A stretch of DNA of 64,000 nucleotides from Staphylococcus sp. 17KM0847 (GTDB lineage Bacteria; Bacillota; Bacilli; Staphylococcales; Staphylococcaceae). Within the stretch, counting starts at the first letter, position 1. Every line of letters starts with the position of its first letter. This document shows positions 8,038-16,900 of the stretch, piece after piece. Location of the stretch: NCBI RefSeq assembly GCF_013463155.1, contig NZ_CP040781.1, positions 62,001-126,000 on the forward strand, given 5' to 3'. The notes under the pieces were generated by a model. The model worked only from the letters and a program-made list of their open reading frames with translations, was not told where the DNA came from and made no database searches. The position numbers were made by a program, and so were the translations under genes.

Positions 8038-8775
8038 GTGACGCAAATACAGCCAAAATTTTTAAAGATTTATAATACACTATATGAAGAAATTCAGATG
8101 GGTCAGTTTCCCGGAGGACAAGCATTGCCCACTGAAAAAGCTCTATGCGAACGCTTTGAAGTGAGTCGTATGACGTTGCGACAAGCAATCAAGCTATTGG
8201 CGGAAGATGGTATTGTAACAAGTGTAAGAGGGAAAGGGCATTTTGTTGTATCACAAAACCGAGAACATCATGCGTCGAGTATAGGTCAAATTGCACATCC
8301 CCTTCAACAAATGTCGCATAGTGCAATGTCACTCTCGTCATTGACATATCGTGTTGATTTAGAGAGTGAGTATACTAATCATTTGTTTCCAACACACCCG
8401 ACAGCTGTTGTAGCAATGGAGCGTTATTACACTTCTGAGACGAATCATACACGTCATGCTGATGCATTTTGTTTTAGCTTTATTCCGATTAGTGTGATCG
8501 ATGCATACCATGTTAATACACAAGATGAGCAGGCTATCCACGTGTTTGTTGAGGAGATCGTATATAGTCATGCGAGCCATTCGGATTTAAAGTTATCAAT
8601 AACGCAATCCCCCGCGTTTAAAAATCAGACATATACTTTTGATGGAGGGGACAATTGTTGGTTAGTGGTAGAGTCTTTGTATGGTCAACAGGAGAGTCCG
8701 ATTATGATTAATAAATGGTATTTACCACAACAACATGCCGATGTTATTGTTTCTCGTGTGCGTGATATGCTATGA
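8038..8775 (+). CDS. GntR/HutC-family regulator, likely controlling the deo operon
   Basis: A 245-residue repressor-type protein with an N-terminal GntR winged helix (about 1-72; PTEKALCERFEVSRMTLRQA is typical) and a C-terminal UTRA effector-binding domain (about 85-240). I chose GTG at 8038, 8 bases after GGGAGG; TTG at 8035 and GTG at 8020 are less well placed. It lies just upstream of the nucleoside/deoxyribose genes and is transcribed the same way, so a pathway-specific regulator sensing a sugar phosphate or nucleoside is the natural inference. It is not of the DeoR family. Confidence 0.8.
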   Translation: MTQIQPKFLKIYNTLYEEIQMGQFPGGQALPTEKALCERFEVSRMTLRQAIKLLAEDGIVTSVRGKGHFVVSQNREHHASSIGQIAHPLQQMSHSAMSLSSLTYRVDLESEYTNHLFPTHPTAVVAMERYYTSETNHTRHADAFCFSFIPISVIDAYHVNTQDEQAIHVFVEEIVYSHASHSDLKLSITQSPAFKNQTYTFDGGDNCWLVVESLYGQQESPIMINKWYLPQQHADVIVSRVRDML

Positions 8776-8930
8776 CAGGTACCATAGCGCAATGTATATA
8801 GAATAGGTATGACAACAAAGTAGGCGTTTGCTAGATTAAATTTGTCAATTCTAGTTATATTTACTGAAGTGGAATGATGAAGCCTTTTGAGATATTGAGG
8901 TTTCTATTCCACTATTTTTATGTGAATTAC

Positions 8931-8944
8931 TGAAAGCGTTCTCA
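8931..8944 (+). promoter_or_regulatory. cre site 1 (CcpA binding)
   Basis: TGAAAGCGTTCTCA matches the catabolite-responsive-element consensus TGWAANCGNTNWCA at every position. It lies upstream of the deoD promoter. Confidence 0.8.
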
Positions 8945-8964
8945 AATTTGTCACAATTTCTATA

Positions 8965-8993
8965 TTGAAAGCGTTATCTTACAGATGTATTAT
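8965..8993 (+). promoter_or_regulatory. deoD operon promoter overlapped by cre site 2
   Basis: -35 TTGAAA (8965-8970), 17-base spacer and -10 TATTAT (8988-8993) give a good sigma-A promoter. A second cre-like sequence, TGAAAGCGTTATCT at 8966-8979 (one mismatch), covers the -35 box, so CcpA binding should block RNA polymerase. Confidence 0.75.
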
Positions 8994-9048
8994 ATAAGTG
9001 GTTAGACAATTAGACAAATAAATATACAACTTTATGGAGGTCATTATC

Positions 9049-9756
9049 ATGAAAGCAACACCACATATTAAACCTATGAACGATGTAGAAATTGCAGAGA
9101 CAGTGTTATTACCGGGAGATCCTCTACGTGCTAAGTTTATTGCAGAAACATACTTAGAGGATGTGAAACAGTTTAATACAGTGCGTAATATGTTTGGTTA
9201 TACAGGAACATATAAAGGTCAAAAAGTATCTGTTATGGGATCAGGTATGGGTATTCCATCGATTGGTATTTATTCATATGAACTTATTCATACATTTGGA
9301 TGCAAAAAATTAATTCGTGTGGGTTCATGTGGTGCTATGCAGGAAAATATTGATTTATACGATGTCATTATTGCACAAGCAGCCTCTACTGATTCGAACT
9401 ACGTACAACAATATCAGTTACCTGGTCATTATGCTCCAATCGCATCTTTCAAATTATTAGAAGGTGCTGTCGATAAAGCACGCGAAAAAGAGGTAGCCTA
9501 TCATGTCGGAAATATTTTATCTAGTGATATTTTTTATAATGCGGATACAACAACAACTGAACGATGGCAACGTATGGGCATTTTAGGTGTTGAGATGGAA
9601 TCAGCAGCATTATATATGAATGCGACATATGCAGGTGTAGAAGCATTAGGTATCTTTACTGTAAGTGATCACTTAATTCATAATAAAGCGACGACACCAG
9701 AAGAAAGAGAACGTGCATTTACAGATATGATTGAAATTGCACTCTCTCTCATATAA
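9049..9756 (+). CDS. deoD: purine-nucleoside phosphorylase DeoD
   Basis: Cleaves purine (deoxy)nucleosides with phosphate to base and (deoxy)ribose-1-phosphate. The 235-residue length and motifs fit the hexameric DeoD type: phosphate-binding GDPLRAK at 23-29, GSGMGIPS at 64-71, the substrate motif VEMESAALY at 181-189 and catalytic Ser-Asp at 206-207. I start at ATG 9049, 8 bases after TGGAGG; an upstream in-frame ATG at 9034 overlaps that site. It is the first gene of the operon deoD-tet(38)-deoC-deoB and should be under CcpA control through the two cre sites upstream. Confidence 0.95.
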   Translation: MKATPHIKPMNDVEIAETVLLPGDPLRAKFIAETYLEDVKQFNTVRNMFGYTGTYKGQKVSVMGSGMGIPSIGIYSYELIHTFGCKKLIRVGSCGAMQENIDLYDVIIAQAASTDSNYVQQYQLPGHYAPIASFKLLEGAVDKAREKEVAYHVGNILSSDIFYNADTTTTERWQRMGILGVEMESAALYMNATYAGVEALGIFTVSDHLIHNKATTPEERERAFTDMIEIALSLI

Positions 9757-9769
9757 GGAGTGGTAAAAC

Positions 9770-11122
9770 ATGGATATGGCATATTCAAAAGTAAAAAAAG
9801 CAGTACCTATTTTACTCTTTTTATTCGTTTTTAGTTTAGTTATTGATAACTCGTTTAAGTTGATTTCAGTGGCGATTGCAGATGATTTAAATATTTCAGT
9901 GACTACAGTGAGTTGGCAAGCGACATTAGCAGGTTTAGTTATTGGTATTGGTGCGGTTGTGTACTCATCATTATCTGATGCCATTAGTATACGAACACTT
10001 TTTATTTATGGTGTATTTTTAATTATTATTGGTTCAATTATTGGATATATTTTCCAACATCAATTTGCGTTATTACTTGCGGGACGCATTATTCAAACAG
10101 CAGGACTTGCAGCAGCAGAAACGCTCTATGTTATTTATGTAGCAAAATATTTGTCTAAAGAAGATCAAAAGACTTACCTTGGTTTGAGTACAAGTAGTTA
10201 TTCACTTTCACTAGTTATTGGAACATTATCAGGTGGGTTTATCTCAACCTATTTACACTGGACAAATATGTTTTTAATTGCATTGGTTGTCGTGTTTACA
10301 TTACCGTTTCTATTTAAATTATTGCCAAAAGAAAACTCAGATAACAAAGCACATTTAGATTTTATTGGTTTAGTATTAGTATCAACGATTGCAACGACAG
10401 TAATGCTCTTTATTACAAACTTTAACTGGCTCTATTTAATCGCAGCTATTCTTGTTATTGCAATTTTTGCACTATATATTAAAAATGCAAAAAAACCACT
10501 CGTAGATAAAAAGTTCTTTCAAAATAAACGTTATGCATCATTTTTGTTTATTGTGTTTATTATGTATGCAATACAGTTAGGTTATATCTTTACGTTTCCG
10601 TTTATCATGGAACAAATTTATCATTTTGAATTGGATACAACATCACTTTTATTAATTCCTGGCTATTTAGTAGCTGTTGTTGTAGGTGCATTAAGTGGTA
10701 AAATCGCATCTTTCTTAAATTCTAAGCAAGCAATCATTACAGCAATTGTCTTGATTATGTTAAGTTTATTTTTACCAGCCTTTGCAGTGGGGCAACATGT
10801 AGCGATTTTTGTAGTTTCTATGGTATTCTTTGCAGGTAGCTTTGCACTTATGTATGCACCATTATTGAATGAGGCCATCTGTACAATTGATGCGAATATG
10901 ACAGGTGTGGCTATTGGTTTTTATAACCTTATTATTAATGTTGCGGTATCAGTGGGTATTGCGATTGTAGCAGCATTAATTGATTTTAAAACACTTAATT
11001 TCCCGGGTAATACTGCATTAGAGACACACTTTGGTATGGTATTAATTATTTTAGGGGTGATGAGTGTCGCAGCACTTGTATTGTTTATTGTGCTAAATCG
11101 TTGGACAAAAGTAGAAGAATAG
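9770..11122 (+). CDS. tet(38): MFS efflux transporter, Tet(38) type
   Basis: A 450-residue, 14-segment drug:H+ antiporter-type membrane protein. The sequence and its position between deoD and deoC correspond to Tet(38) of S. aureus, a chromosomal exporter linked to tetracycline and fatty acid efflux when overexpressed; it is not an acquired resistance gene. The N-terminal half contains SWQATLAGLVIGIGAVVY with the adjoining loop SSLSDAISIRTLF, the usual MFS motif A region. AAGGAG precedes the ATG, 13 bases after deoD. Its place in the deo operon suggests catabolite control and perhaps a natural substrate linked to nucleosides; that is inference. Confidence 0.88.
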   Translation: MDMAYSKVKKAVPILLFLFVFSLVIDNSFKLISVAIADDLNISVTTVSWQATLAGLVIGIGAVVYSSLSDAISIRTLFIYGVFLIIIGSIIGYIFQHQFALLLAGRIIQTAGLAAAETLYVIYVAKYLSKEDQKTYLGLSTSSYSLSLVIGTLSGGFISTYLHWTNMFLIALVVVFTLPFLFKLLPKENSDNKAHLDFIGLVLVSTIATTVMLFITNFNWLYLIAAILVIAIFALYIKNAKKPLVDKKFFQNKRYASFLFIVFIMYAIQLGYIFTFPFIMEQIYHFELDTTSLLLIPGYLVAVVVGALSGKIASFLNSKQAIITAIVLIMLSLFLPAFAVGQHVAIFVVSMVFFAGSFALMYAPLLNEAICTIDANMTGVAIGFYNLIINVAVSVGIAIVAALIDFKTLNFPGNTALETHFGMVLIILGVMSVAALVLFIVLNRWTKVEE

Positions 11123-11134
11123 GAGAGACAAATA

Positions 11135-11797
11135 ATGAATTACGAAAAATATATTGATCATACATTACTAAAGCCTGAATCGACACGTACTCAAATAGAT
11201 ACGATTATAGAAGAAGCAAAGACGTATCATTTTAAGTCCGTTTGTGTAAATCCAACACACGTGGCTTACGCAAACAATAAATTAGCAGATTCTGATGTTC
11301 TTGTTTGTACAGTTATTGGTTTTCCGTTAGGTGCATCAACACCAGCGGTAAAAGCCTATGAAACCAAAGATGCCATTGCGAATGGCGCAGATGAAATAGA
11401 TATGGTCATCAATATTGGCGCTTTGAAAGATGAGCGTTATGAAGCGGTTCAGCAAGATATTGAAGCCGTAGTGGAAGCCGCACAAGGTAAAACAGTGAAA
11501 GTCATTATTGAAACGGTATTATTAACGGATCATGAAAAAGTGAAAGCATGTGAACTCGCTCAAGCTGCAGGTGCGCACTTTGTTAAAACTTCAACAGGCT
11601 TTGTGGGTGGCGGTGCGACACCTGAAGATGTCAAACTCATGAAAGATACAGTGGGTGATGCCTTAGAAGTGAAAGCATCAGGTGGCGTACGAAACTTATC
11701 AGATTTTCAAGCGATGCTAGAAGCAGGGGCAACGCGTGTCGGTGCGAGTGCAGGGGTACAGATTATGCAAGGCTTAGAAGCGGATACAGATTATTAA
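11135..11797 (+). CDS. deoC: deoxyribose-phosphate aldolase DeoC
   Basis: Cleaves 2-deoxyribose-5-phosphate to glyceraldehyde-3-phosphate and acetaldehyde, the last step that feeds deoxyribose into glycolysis. A 220-residue TIM barrel with the Schiff-base lysine at 151 (HFVKTSTGF), the proton-relay Asp89 (DEIDMVIN) and Lys180 (EVKASGG). Start ATG at 11135 with AGGAG before it, 12 bases after the transporter stop. Uses the product of the neighbouring DeoB. No irregularity seen. Confidence 0.97.
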   Translation: MNYEKYIDHTLLKPESTRTQIDTIIEEAKTYHFKSVCVNPTHVAYANNKLADSDVLVCTVIGFPLGASTPAVKAYETKDAIANGADEIDMVINIGALKDERYEAVQQDIEAVVEAAQGKTVKVIIETVLLTDHEKVKACELAQAAGAHFVKTSTGFVGGGATPEDVKLMKDTVGDALEVKASGGVRNLSDFQAMLEAGATRVGASAGVQIMQGLEADTDY

Positions 11798-11819
11798 TAA
11801 TTCATAAGGAGTGAGTGCG

Positions 11820-12998
11820 ATGTCTACACCATTTCAACGTGTGCATCTAATTGTAATGGATTCTGTCGGTATTGGAGAAGCACCAGATGCGGCAGTATTT
11901 AATGATGAAGGATCACATACATTGAAACATACGCTCGAAGGTTTTAATCAAACATTGCCTAACTTAGAGCGATTAGGATTAGGGAATATTGATGATTTGC
12001 CAGTTGTGGGTCGTGTCGATTCGCCCACAGCGTATTATACAAAGATGAGTGAGGCGTCTGTTGGGAAAGATACGATGACAGGACATTGGGAGATTATGGG
12101 ACTTCATATTGATGAACCGTTTAAAGTATATCCCAATGGTTTTCCTGACGAACTTATTGATGAAATTGAACGTTTAACAGGACGTAAAGTTGTAGCGAAT
12201 CGTCCAGCATCAGGGACACAGATTATTGACGAGTGGGGTGCACATCAAATGGAAACAGGCGATTTGATTGTGTACACCTCTGCAGACCCTGTATTACAAA
12301 TTGCAGCACATGAAGATATTATTCCACTTGAAGAGCTATATGAGATTTGCGAAAAAGTACGCGAACTGACAAAAGATCCCAAATATTTAATTGGACGTAT
12401 TATTGCACGCCCATATGTTGGAGAGCCGGGTCACTTTACACGGACAAGCAACCGTCATGACTATGCGTTAAAACCATTTGGGAAGACTGTGATGAATACG
12501 TTAAAAGATGCGGATTATGATGTGATTGCGATTGGTAAAATTAATGATATTTATGATGGTGAAGGTGTGACGGAAGCGATTCGTACGAAAAATAATATGG
12601 ACGGTATGGATCAGTTGATGAACGTCGTAGGACGTGACTTTACAGGATTAAGTTTTCTAAATTTAGTTGACTTTGATGCGTTATACGGACATCGTCGTGA
12701 TAAAGAAGGTTATGCGCAAGCATTGAAGGACTTCGATGCACGTTTACCTGAGCTGTTGAGTCAGTTGAGAGAGGATGACTTGTTGATTATTACAGCAGAT
12801 CATGGTAATGACCCAACAGCGGAAGGCACAGATCATACACGAGAATACATTCCGGTGTTATTCTATAGTCCGAAATTCAATGGTGGCAAAGCTTTAGATG
12901 GCGATACAACGTTTAGCTCTATCGGTGCAACGATCGCTGATAACTTTAATGTGAAGTTACCTGAATACGGTAAAAGCTATTTGGAACATTTGAAATAA
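11820..12998 (+). CDS. deoB: phosphopentomutase DeoB
   Basis: Converts (deoxy)ribose-1-phosphate from DeoD into the 5-phosphate used by DeoC. 392 residues of the alkaline phosphatase superfamily, with metal ligands in the N-terminal [12 protein letters not shown] motif and in the C-terminal [17 protein letters not shown] region. I start at ATG 11820, 8 bases after AAGGAG; the upstream GTG at 11811 overlaps that site. Last gene of the operon, closed by the strong hairpin at 13039-13088. Confidence 0.96.
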   Translation: MSTPFQRVHLIVMDSVGIGEAPDAAVFNDEGSHTLKHTLEGFNQTLPNLERLGLGNIDDLPVVGRVDSPTAYYTKMSEASVGKDTMTGHWEIMGLHIDEPFKVYPNGFPDELIDEIERLTGRKVVANRPASGTQIIDEWGAHQMETGDLIVYTSADPVLQIAAHEDIIPLEELYEICEKVRELTKDPKYLIGRIIARPYVGEPGHFTRTSNRHDYALKPFGKTVMNTLKDADYDVIAIGKINDIYDGEGVTEAIRTKNNMDGMDQLMNVVGRDFTGLSFLNLVDFDALYGHRRDKEGYAQALKDFDARLPELLSQLREDDLLIITADHGNDPTAEGTDHTREYIPVLFYSPKFNGGKALDGDTTFSSIGATIADNFNVKLPEYGKSYLEHLK

Positions 12999-13038
12999 CA
13001 TTGAATGTAAAAATGTATCATTTTGATGACTATATATA

Positions 13039-13088
13039 AAATAACCATTCATGCGATATAATTTTATTGCATGAATGGTTATTTTTTT
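13039..13088. terminator. bidirectional terminator between deoB and cobB
   Basis: A 16-bp perfect stem (13039-13054 with 13069-13084) with a run of eight T on the plus strand and A-rich flank on the other side. It serves both convergent genes. Confidence 0.88.
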
Positions 13089-13125
13089 TGCACTGTGTCA
13101 TATGTTTTGTGTATTTAAGGTAGCT

Positions 13126-13860
13126 TTATGATTCTTTTTTAAGGTGTTCAACAATGTGAATCATATCATCCTGAATAACAAGTTGTGCTTTGTCATCAAA
13201 AGGCGTTGCAGTTTGGTTAATAATAATTAAATTTTTACCGTTAAAGTATGTGATGAGACCTGCTGCAGGTTGTACGAGTAGAGACGAACCTAAAACCACC
13301 AATGTATCGGCAGTTTGAAGTTTAGTTAATGCTTGATGAATTGTTGTATCATTTAACATCTCTCCATATAAAACAATATCGGGTCGTATGGGACTACCAC
13401 ACTTTTGACAGTGTACTAAATCGTGTTTGATTACTTCTTGTTTAGTATAGTGTGTGTGACAAGACATACAATAAAAACGATTCAGTGTGCCATGCAATTC
13501 GTCAACATTTTGGCTGCCAGCATCTGAATGCAAACCGTCAATGTTTTGTGTGATCACCCCGAGAGATTGCCCGGATTGTTCGAGTTGTGCAATCCAATGA
13601 TGTACAGCATTTGGTTTTTTATCTGCAAAGAGTAAGTAACGCTGACAAAAAGCCATAAAACCAGTAGGGTCAGTATGCAAATAGTCAGAACTTAGTAAAT
13701 ATTCGGGAGAGCGACCTTCCTTTTCGACTTCATCATACAAGCCACCTGCTGAGCGAAAGTCTGGAATACCACTTGCCACAGAAACACCTGCACCTGTGAA
13801 AAAGACAATCCGTTGTGAATGATCTATAATGTTTTTTAATTGTGTGATCGTGCTGTTCAT
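13126..13860 (-). CDS. cobB: NAD-dependent protein deacylase, SIR2 family
   Basis: A 244-residue sirtuin that removes acyl groups from lysines with NAD+. GAGVSVASGIPDFR (23-36) binds NAD, QNID lies at 105-108, the catalytic His is 123 (ELHG), and the structural zinc is bound by Cys131, Cys134, Cys151 and Cys154. The Tyr/Arg pair that marks desuccinylases cannot be judged with confidence. No macrodomain or lipoylation gene is adjacent, so this is the classic CobB/SrtN type rather than the SirTM ADP-ribosylating type. GGAG precedes the ATG at 13860. Confidence 0.92.
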   Translation of the reverse strand: MNSTITQLKNIIDHSQRIVFFTGAGVSVASGIPDFRSAGGLYDEVEKEGRSPEYLLSSDYLHTDPTGFMAFCQRYLLFADKKPNAVHHWIAQLEQSGQSLGVITQNIDGLHSDAGSQNVDELHGTLNRFYCMSCHTHYTKQEVIKHDLVHCQKCGSPIRPDIVLYGEMLNDTTIHQALTKLQTADTLVVLGSSLLVQPAAGLITYFNGKNLIIINQTATPFDDKAQLVIQDDMIHIVEHLKKES

Positions 13861-13972
13861 TATTCGTTCACTCCATTTATAACTTGTTCATTCTAACATA
13901 GCATTTTTCATATAAAGGAGGTATTAATTTGTTTCAAGAATGATAGATATATTTAAAAGAGATGATGTATTT

Positions 13973-13990
13973 TGACAAATAAGGTTGTCA
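13973..13990. promoter_or_regulatory. operator-like dyad TGACAA-N6-TTGTCA
   Basis: A perfect inverted repeat overlapping a TTGACA hexamer (13972-13977), with TATAAT at 14003-14008 downstream and the DUF3169 gene start at 14046. The arrangement suggests a repressor site in the promoter; no adjacent regulator gene is present. Confidence 0.45.
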
Positions 13991-14045
13991 TTATGAATAT
14001 TTTATAATACATTTATATCATCAGAGGATCGAGGAGGAAAAATCG

Positions 14046-14765
14046 ATGAAAGTATGGCGGTTTTTAGGATTAATATTGCTCGGCGGATTAGTAGGAGGTG
14101 TGATAAGTATCGTTTTTAACATAGCAAATGGATTTCATTTTGTTACGTTAAAGTTAGAAAACAATCAAGTGATGATGACGATTACGTTTATAACACTTTT
14201 GATTATATTATTGTTATTTATATATAGTTTGTGGATACAACGTAAAGCTTTAGTATGTAAACAGTATATTTATCAAAACAAAGTCGATAGTGATACGGAT
14301 TTATTAGAAAAAGAAGGAGAGCAATTGTTTTGGCAAGTTGGTATGCTCATGTATGGACAGTATACGGTATTGTTTATCTATTGCTTTATACTCGTTTTAG
14401 GCAATGCTTCTGATCGTTTTTTATGGTATATCCCATTTGTAGTTTTTGTGACTAGTCTAAGTGTACTCCCCTATAACTTTTTTGTTCGAAAATATGATCA
14501 GAGATTTCCTAAAGTGGGAGAGAAACAATATACTGAAAAGGTACTGGCAATTATGGATGAAGGAGAGCGTCATATTACATTATTATCAATGTATAAAACA
14601 TACAGTATCAATATTTCTTTATTAATTATAGGAATTATTGTGTTAGGTTGTTATTCAATCAGTTCGCAATCGAATCAATCAGTAGGTATGTTTATATTAA
14701 TTGTATTGTTTATTTATAATGCTTTTGCTTATATGCTGAAAGTCAGAAATTTTTATAAAATATAA
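14046..14765 (+). CDS. DUF3169-family membrane protein
   Basis: A 239-residue integral membrane protein with about six hydrophobic segments (near 8-27, 44-62, 98-117, 123-142, 185-203 and 210-230). The segment EGERHITLLSMYKTYSIN before the last two helices is typical of the DUF3169 family, which often lies beside small XRE regulators and is of unknown function. GAGGAGG lies just upstream of the ATG. It is flanked by an operator-like dyad upstream and a 17-bp hairpin downstream, so it is a single-gene unit. Confidence 0.8.
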   Translation: MKVWRFLGLILLGGLVGGVISIVFNIANGFHFVTLKLENNQVMMTITFITLLIILLLFIYSLWIQRKALVCKQYIYQNKVDSDTDLLEKEGEQLFWQVGMLMYGQYTVLFIYCFILVLGNASDRFLWYIPFVVFVTSLSVLPYNFFVRKYDQRFPKVGEKQYTEKVLAIMDEGERHITLLSMYKTYSINISLLIIGIIVLGCYSISSQSNQSVGMFILIVLFIYNAFAYMLKVRNFYKI

Positions 14766-14810
14766 AAATCCATTGAATATCAGACGTATCGTCGATATTC
14801 AATGGATTTT
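14765..14810. terminator. bidirectional terminator
   Basis: 17-bp perfect stem at 14765-14781 and 14794-14810, rich in T at one end and A at the other, between the convergent DUF3169 gene and the mqo-microprotein unit. Confidence 0.85.
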
Positions 14811-14823
14811 GTATTACTAGAGA

Positions 14824-14925
14824 TTAGTATTCAATATTTGGCATTTTATTAACGCTTTGTTGATAGCGTTTCAATGCAACAGCCGCTGCACCAAAAATAA
14901 TTGAAAGAATGACTAATTTTTTCAT
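14824..14925 (-). CDS. 33-residue microprotein downstream of mqo
   Basis: Reads MKKLVILSIIFGAAAVALKR followed by YQQSVNKMPNIEY and TAA. AAGGAG lies 11 bases before the ATG, itself only 17 bases beyond the mqo stop, and a terminator follows directly, so the gene sits inside a defined transcript. One hydrophobic helix (about 4-17) followed by a basic, then polar tail predicts a single-pass membrane peptide. I believe similar small frames occur next to mqo in other staphylococci, but cannot verify it here. Function unknown; a membrane partner of the quinone oxidoreductase is possible. Confidence 0.7.
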   Translation of the reverse strand: MKKLVILSIIFGAAAVALKRYQQSVNKMPNIEY

Positions 14926-14942
14926 ATCGATGCGCACTCCTT

Positions 14943-16433
14943 TTATTCGTAATAGTTCAATTCTAAGTCTTTAGAAGTTTGTTCACGTGTTTTGCGCATT
15001 AATGCTTCATCATCAATTAATGATTGACCATATGAAGGAATCATTTTTTTGATTTTTGTTGTCCATGCCTCTAACTCTTCAGGGAAGTTACGTTCAATAA
15101 CTTCTAATGCAACTGATACAGATGTTGATGCTCCCGGTGACTCACCAAGTAAAGCAATAACACTATGATCTTCTGAGTTTACGACCTCTGTACCGAATTG
15201 AATGAAGCCTTTTCCGTAGTCTTCAGTGTCTTTAATAACTTGAACACGTTTACCTGCAGTGTATAGCTCCCAGTCTTCATCGCGTGCTTCAGGAACAAAT
15301 GTGCGTAAATGGTTCATGCAGCCTTCTTTAGTCATTAAAATTTGATCGAATGAGTATTTTAATAATGGTAAGTTTTTCGCTGCTGACGCCAATAATGTTG
15401 TGATATTGTAAGGTTTCACAGATTTGAATAGGTCTAAGTTTGAACCATTTTTCAAGAATTTAGGGCCAACACTTGCGAATGGTCCGAATAAAAGTGTTTT
15501 CTTACCATCGATAAAGCGTGTATCTAAGTGTGGCACTGTCATTGGTGGTGTACCAGGTGGTTCTTTACCGTAAACTTTAACTCCGTGTTCTTCGATAACG
15601 GATGGATTCGTACATGCTAAGAATTGACCTGTAATAGGGAATCCACCTAAGTTTTTACTTTCAGGAATACCTGTTTTTTGAAGTAATGGAATTGCGCCAC
15701 CGCCTGCACCGATAAAGATAACGTCTGCGATTTCAGTTTGAACACTACCTGTTTTGCGGTTACGAACTTTAACTTCCCATTTGCCATCTTCACGGCGGTG
15801 GAAGTTTGTTACTTCGTGGTTGTAACGTACATCGGCATTAGGGTGTTTTTCCATGCTACGTGCCATTTTACGTGTTAGTTCACCAAAGTTAACATCTGTA
15901 CCTTCATCAATTTTACTTGCAGCCATAATATCACTTGCACTGCGACCTTCCATCATTAATGGCATCCATTTTTTCATAACTTCAATGTCTTCCGTATATT
16001 CAATATTATCGAACATAGGGAATTGTTTCATTGCGTTGTAACGGTTTTTAAGAAACTTAACATTGTTTACGCCACGCACAAAGCTAATGTGTGGTAATGG
16101 ATTGATAAAATCTCTAGGGGTATCAATGTTTTTGCTTTTTACAAGATAGCTCCAGAATTGCTTAGAAATCTCAAACTCTTCATTGATAGATTTTGCTTTT
16201 TCAATATCAATAGAGCCATCAGGTTGTTGTACTGTGTAGTTAAGCTCACAAAGGGCTGCATGTCCAGTACCTGCGTTATGGTTCTCATTTGAACTTTCCT
16301 CACCTGGCTGATCTAAACGCTCATAAAGCTTTATGTTCCAGTCGGGCTCAAGGTCTTTGATCATTGAACCGAACGTTGTGCTGAGTACACCTGCTCCAAT
16401 AATAATAATATCTTTGCTGCGTTTACTTGTCAT
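14943..16433 (-). CDS. mqo: malate:quinone / lactate:quinone oxidoreductase (Mqo2/Lqo type)
   Basis: A 496-residue FAD-dependent, membrane-associated dehydrogenase that passes electrons to menaquinone. The N-terminal FAD motif is IIIIGAGVLSTTFGS (about 8-22); a second glycine-rich stretch, FIGAGGGAIPLL, and the C-terminal LGESPGAS region are typical of the Mqo family. I start at ATG 16433, preceded by AAGGTGATC; the upstream in-frame extension to 16559 is not protein-like. The gene is divergent from lctP, the arrangement of S. aureus mqo2, whose product was shown to act on L-lactate. Lactate rather than malate as substrate is therefore likely here. Confidence 0.92.
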   Translation of the reverse strand: MTSKRSKDIIIIGAGVLSTTFGSMIKDLEPDWNIKLYERLDQPGEESSNENHNAGTGHAALCELNYTVQQPDGSIDIEKAKSINEEFEISKQFWSYLVKSKNIDTPRDFINPLPHISFVRGVNNVKFLKNRYNAMKQFPMFDNIEYTEDIEVMKKWMPLMMEGRSASDIMAASKIDEGTDVNFGELTRKMARSMEKHPNADVRYNHEVTNFHRREDGKWEVKVRNRKTGSVQTEIADVIFIGAGGGAIPLLQKTGIPESKNLGGFPITGQFLACTNPSVIEEHGVKVYGKEPPGTPPMTVPHLDTRFIDGKKTLLFGPFASVGPKFLKNGSNLDLFKSVKPYNITTLLASAAKNLPLLKYSFDQILMTKEGCMNHLRTFVPEARDEDWELYTAGKRVQVIKDTEDYGKGFIQFGTEVVNSEDHSVIALLGESPGASTSVSVALEVIERNFPEELEAWTTKIKKMIPSYGQSLIDDEALMRKTREQTSKDLELNYYE

Positions 16434-16900
16434 AACGATCACCTTTCTATTTTGCTTGAGAGCAAGGCAATGGTTTACCTTGATATTTTCTATTATATAC
16501 CACTCTTTTTTGATTTTAAATGATATATGTTTATACAATGAAAATTTATAGAGTGACACTGTAAAAACAGAGAGAATTAAACGATTTATAGGAAATATAG
16601 CTGTTTTATAGTAAATATATCAATGCTTTTGATTGAGTATACACATACCAATTTAAATATTTAAAGTAATTTGTAACTTTAATGTTGAAAATAAGTTAGA
16701 AACTTTTATACTTTAATCTATTTCAATAAAAAACTTGGAAATTGTCGAAAAAAGTAATTTTCTATAAACTTATTAACAATAAATTAAAATTTAATAATAT
16801 AAATGTTGAATTCACACAAAAAAACGCTTACAATTTGGTTGAATTAGTCATAGGGTCATCTGATGTCTGTGGCGAAGGTTATTTAATTGGGGGAATTAAG
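16434..16900. promoter_or_regulatory. divergent mqo-lctP promoter region
   Basis: 467 bp of AT-rich DNA. On the minus strand a TATAAT sits about 65 bases before mqo, and the mqo leader contains a 5-bp hairpin with arms CAAGG and CCTTG. On the lctP side a cre-like sequence with two mismatches lies at 16819-16832. No clear Rex operator was found. Confidence 0.5.

Noticed and set aside
16801..16840. Possible Rex (NADH-sensing) operator upstream of lctP
   Set aside because: Only a half-site-like TTCACA is present; the TTGTGA-N6-TCACAA dyad is absent.
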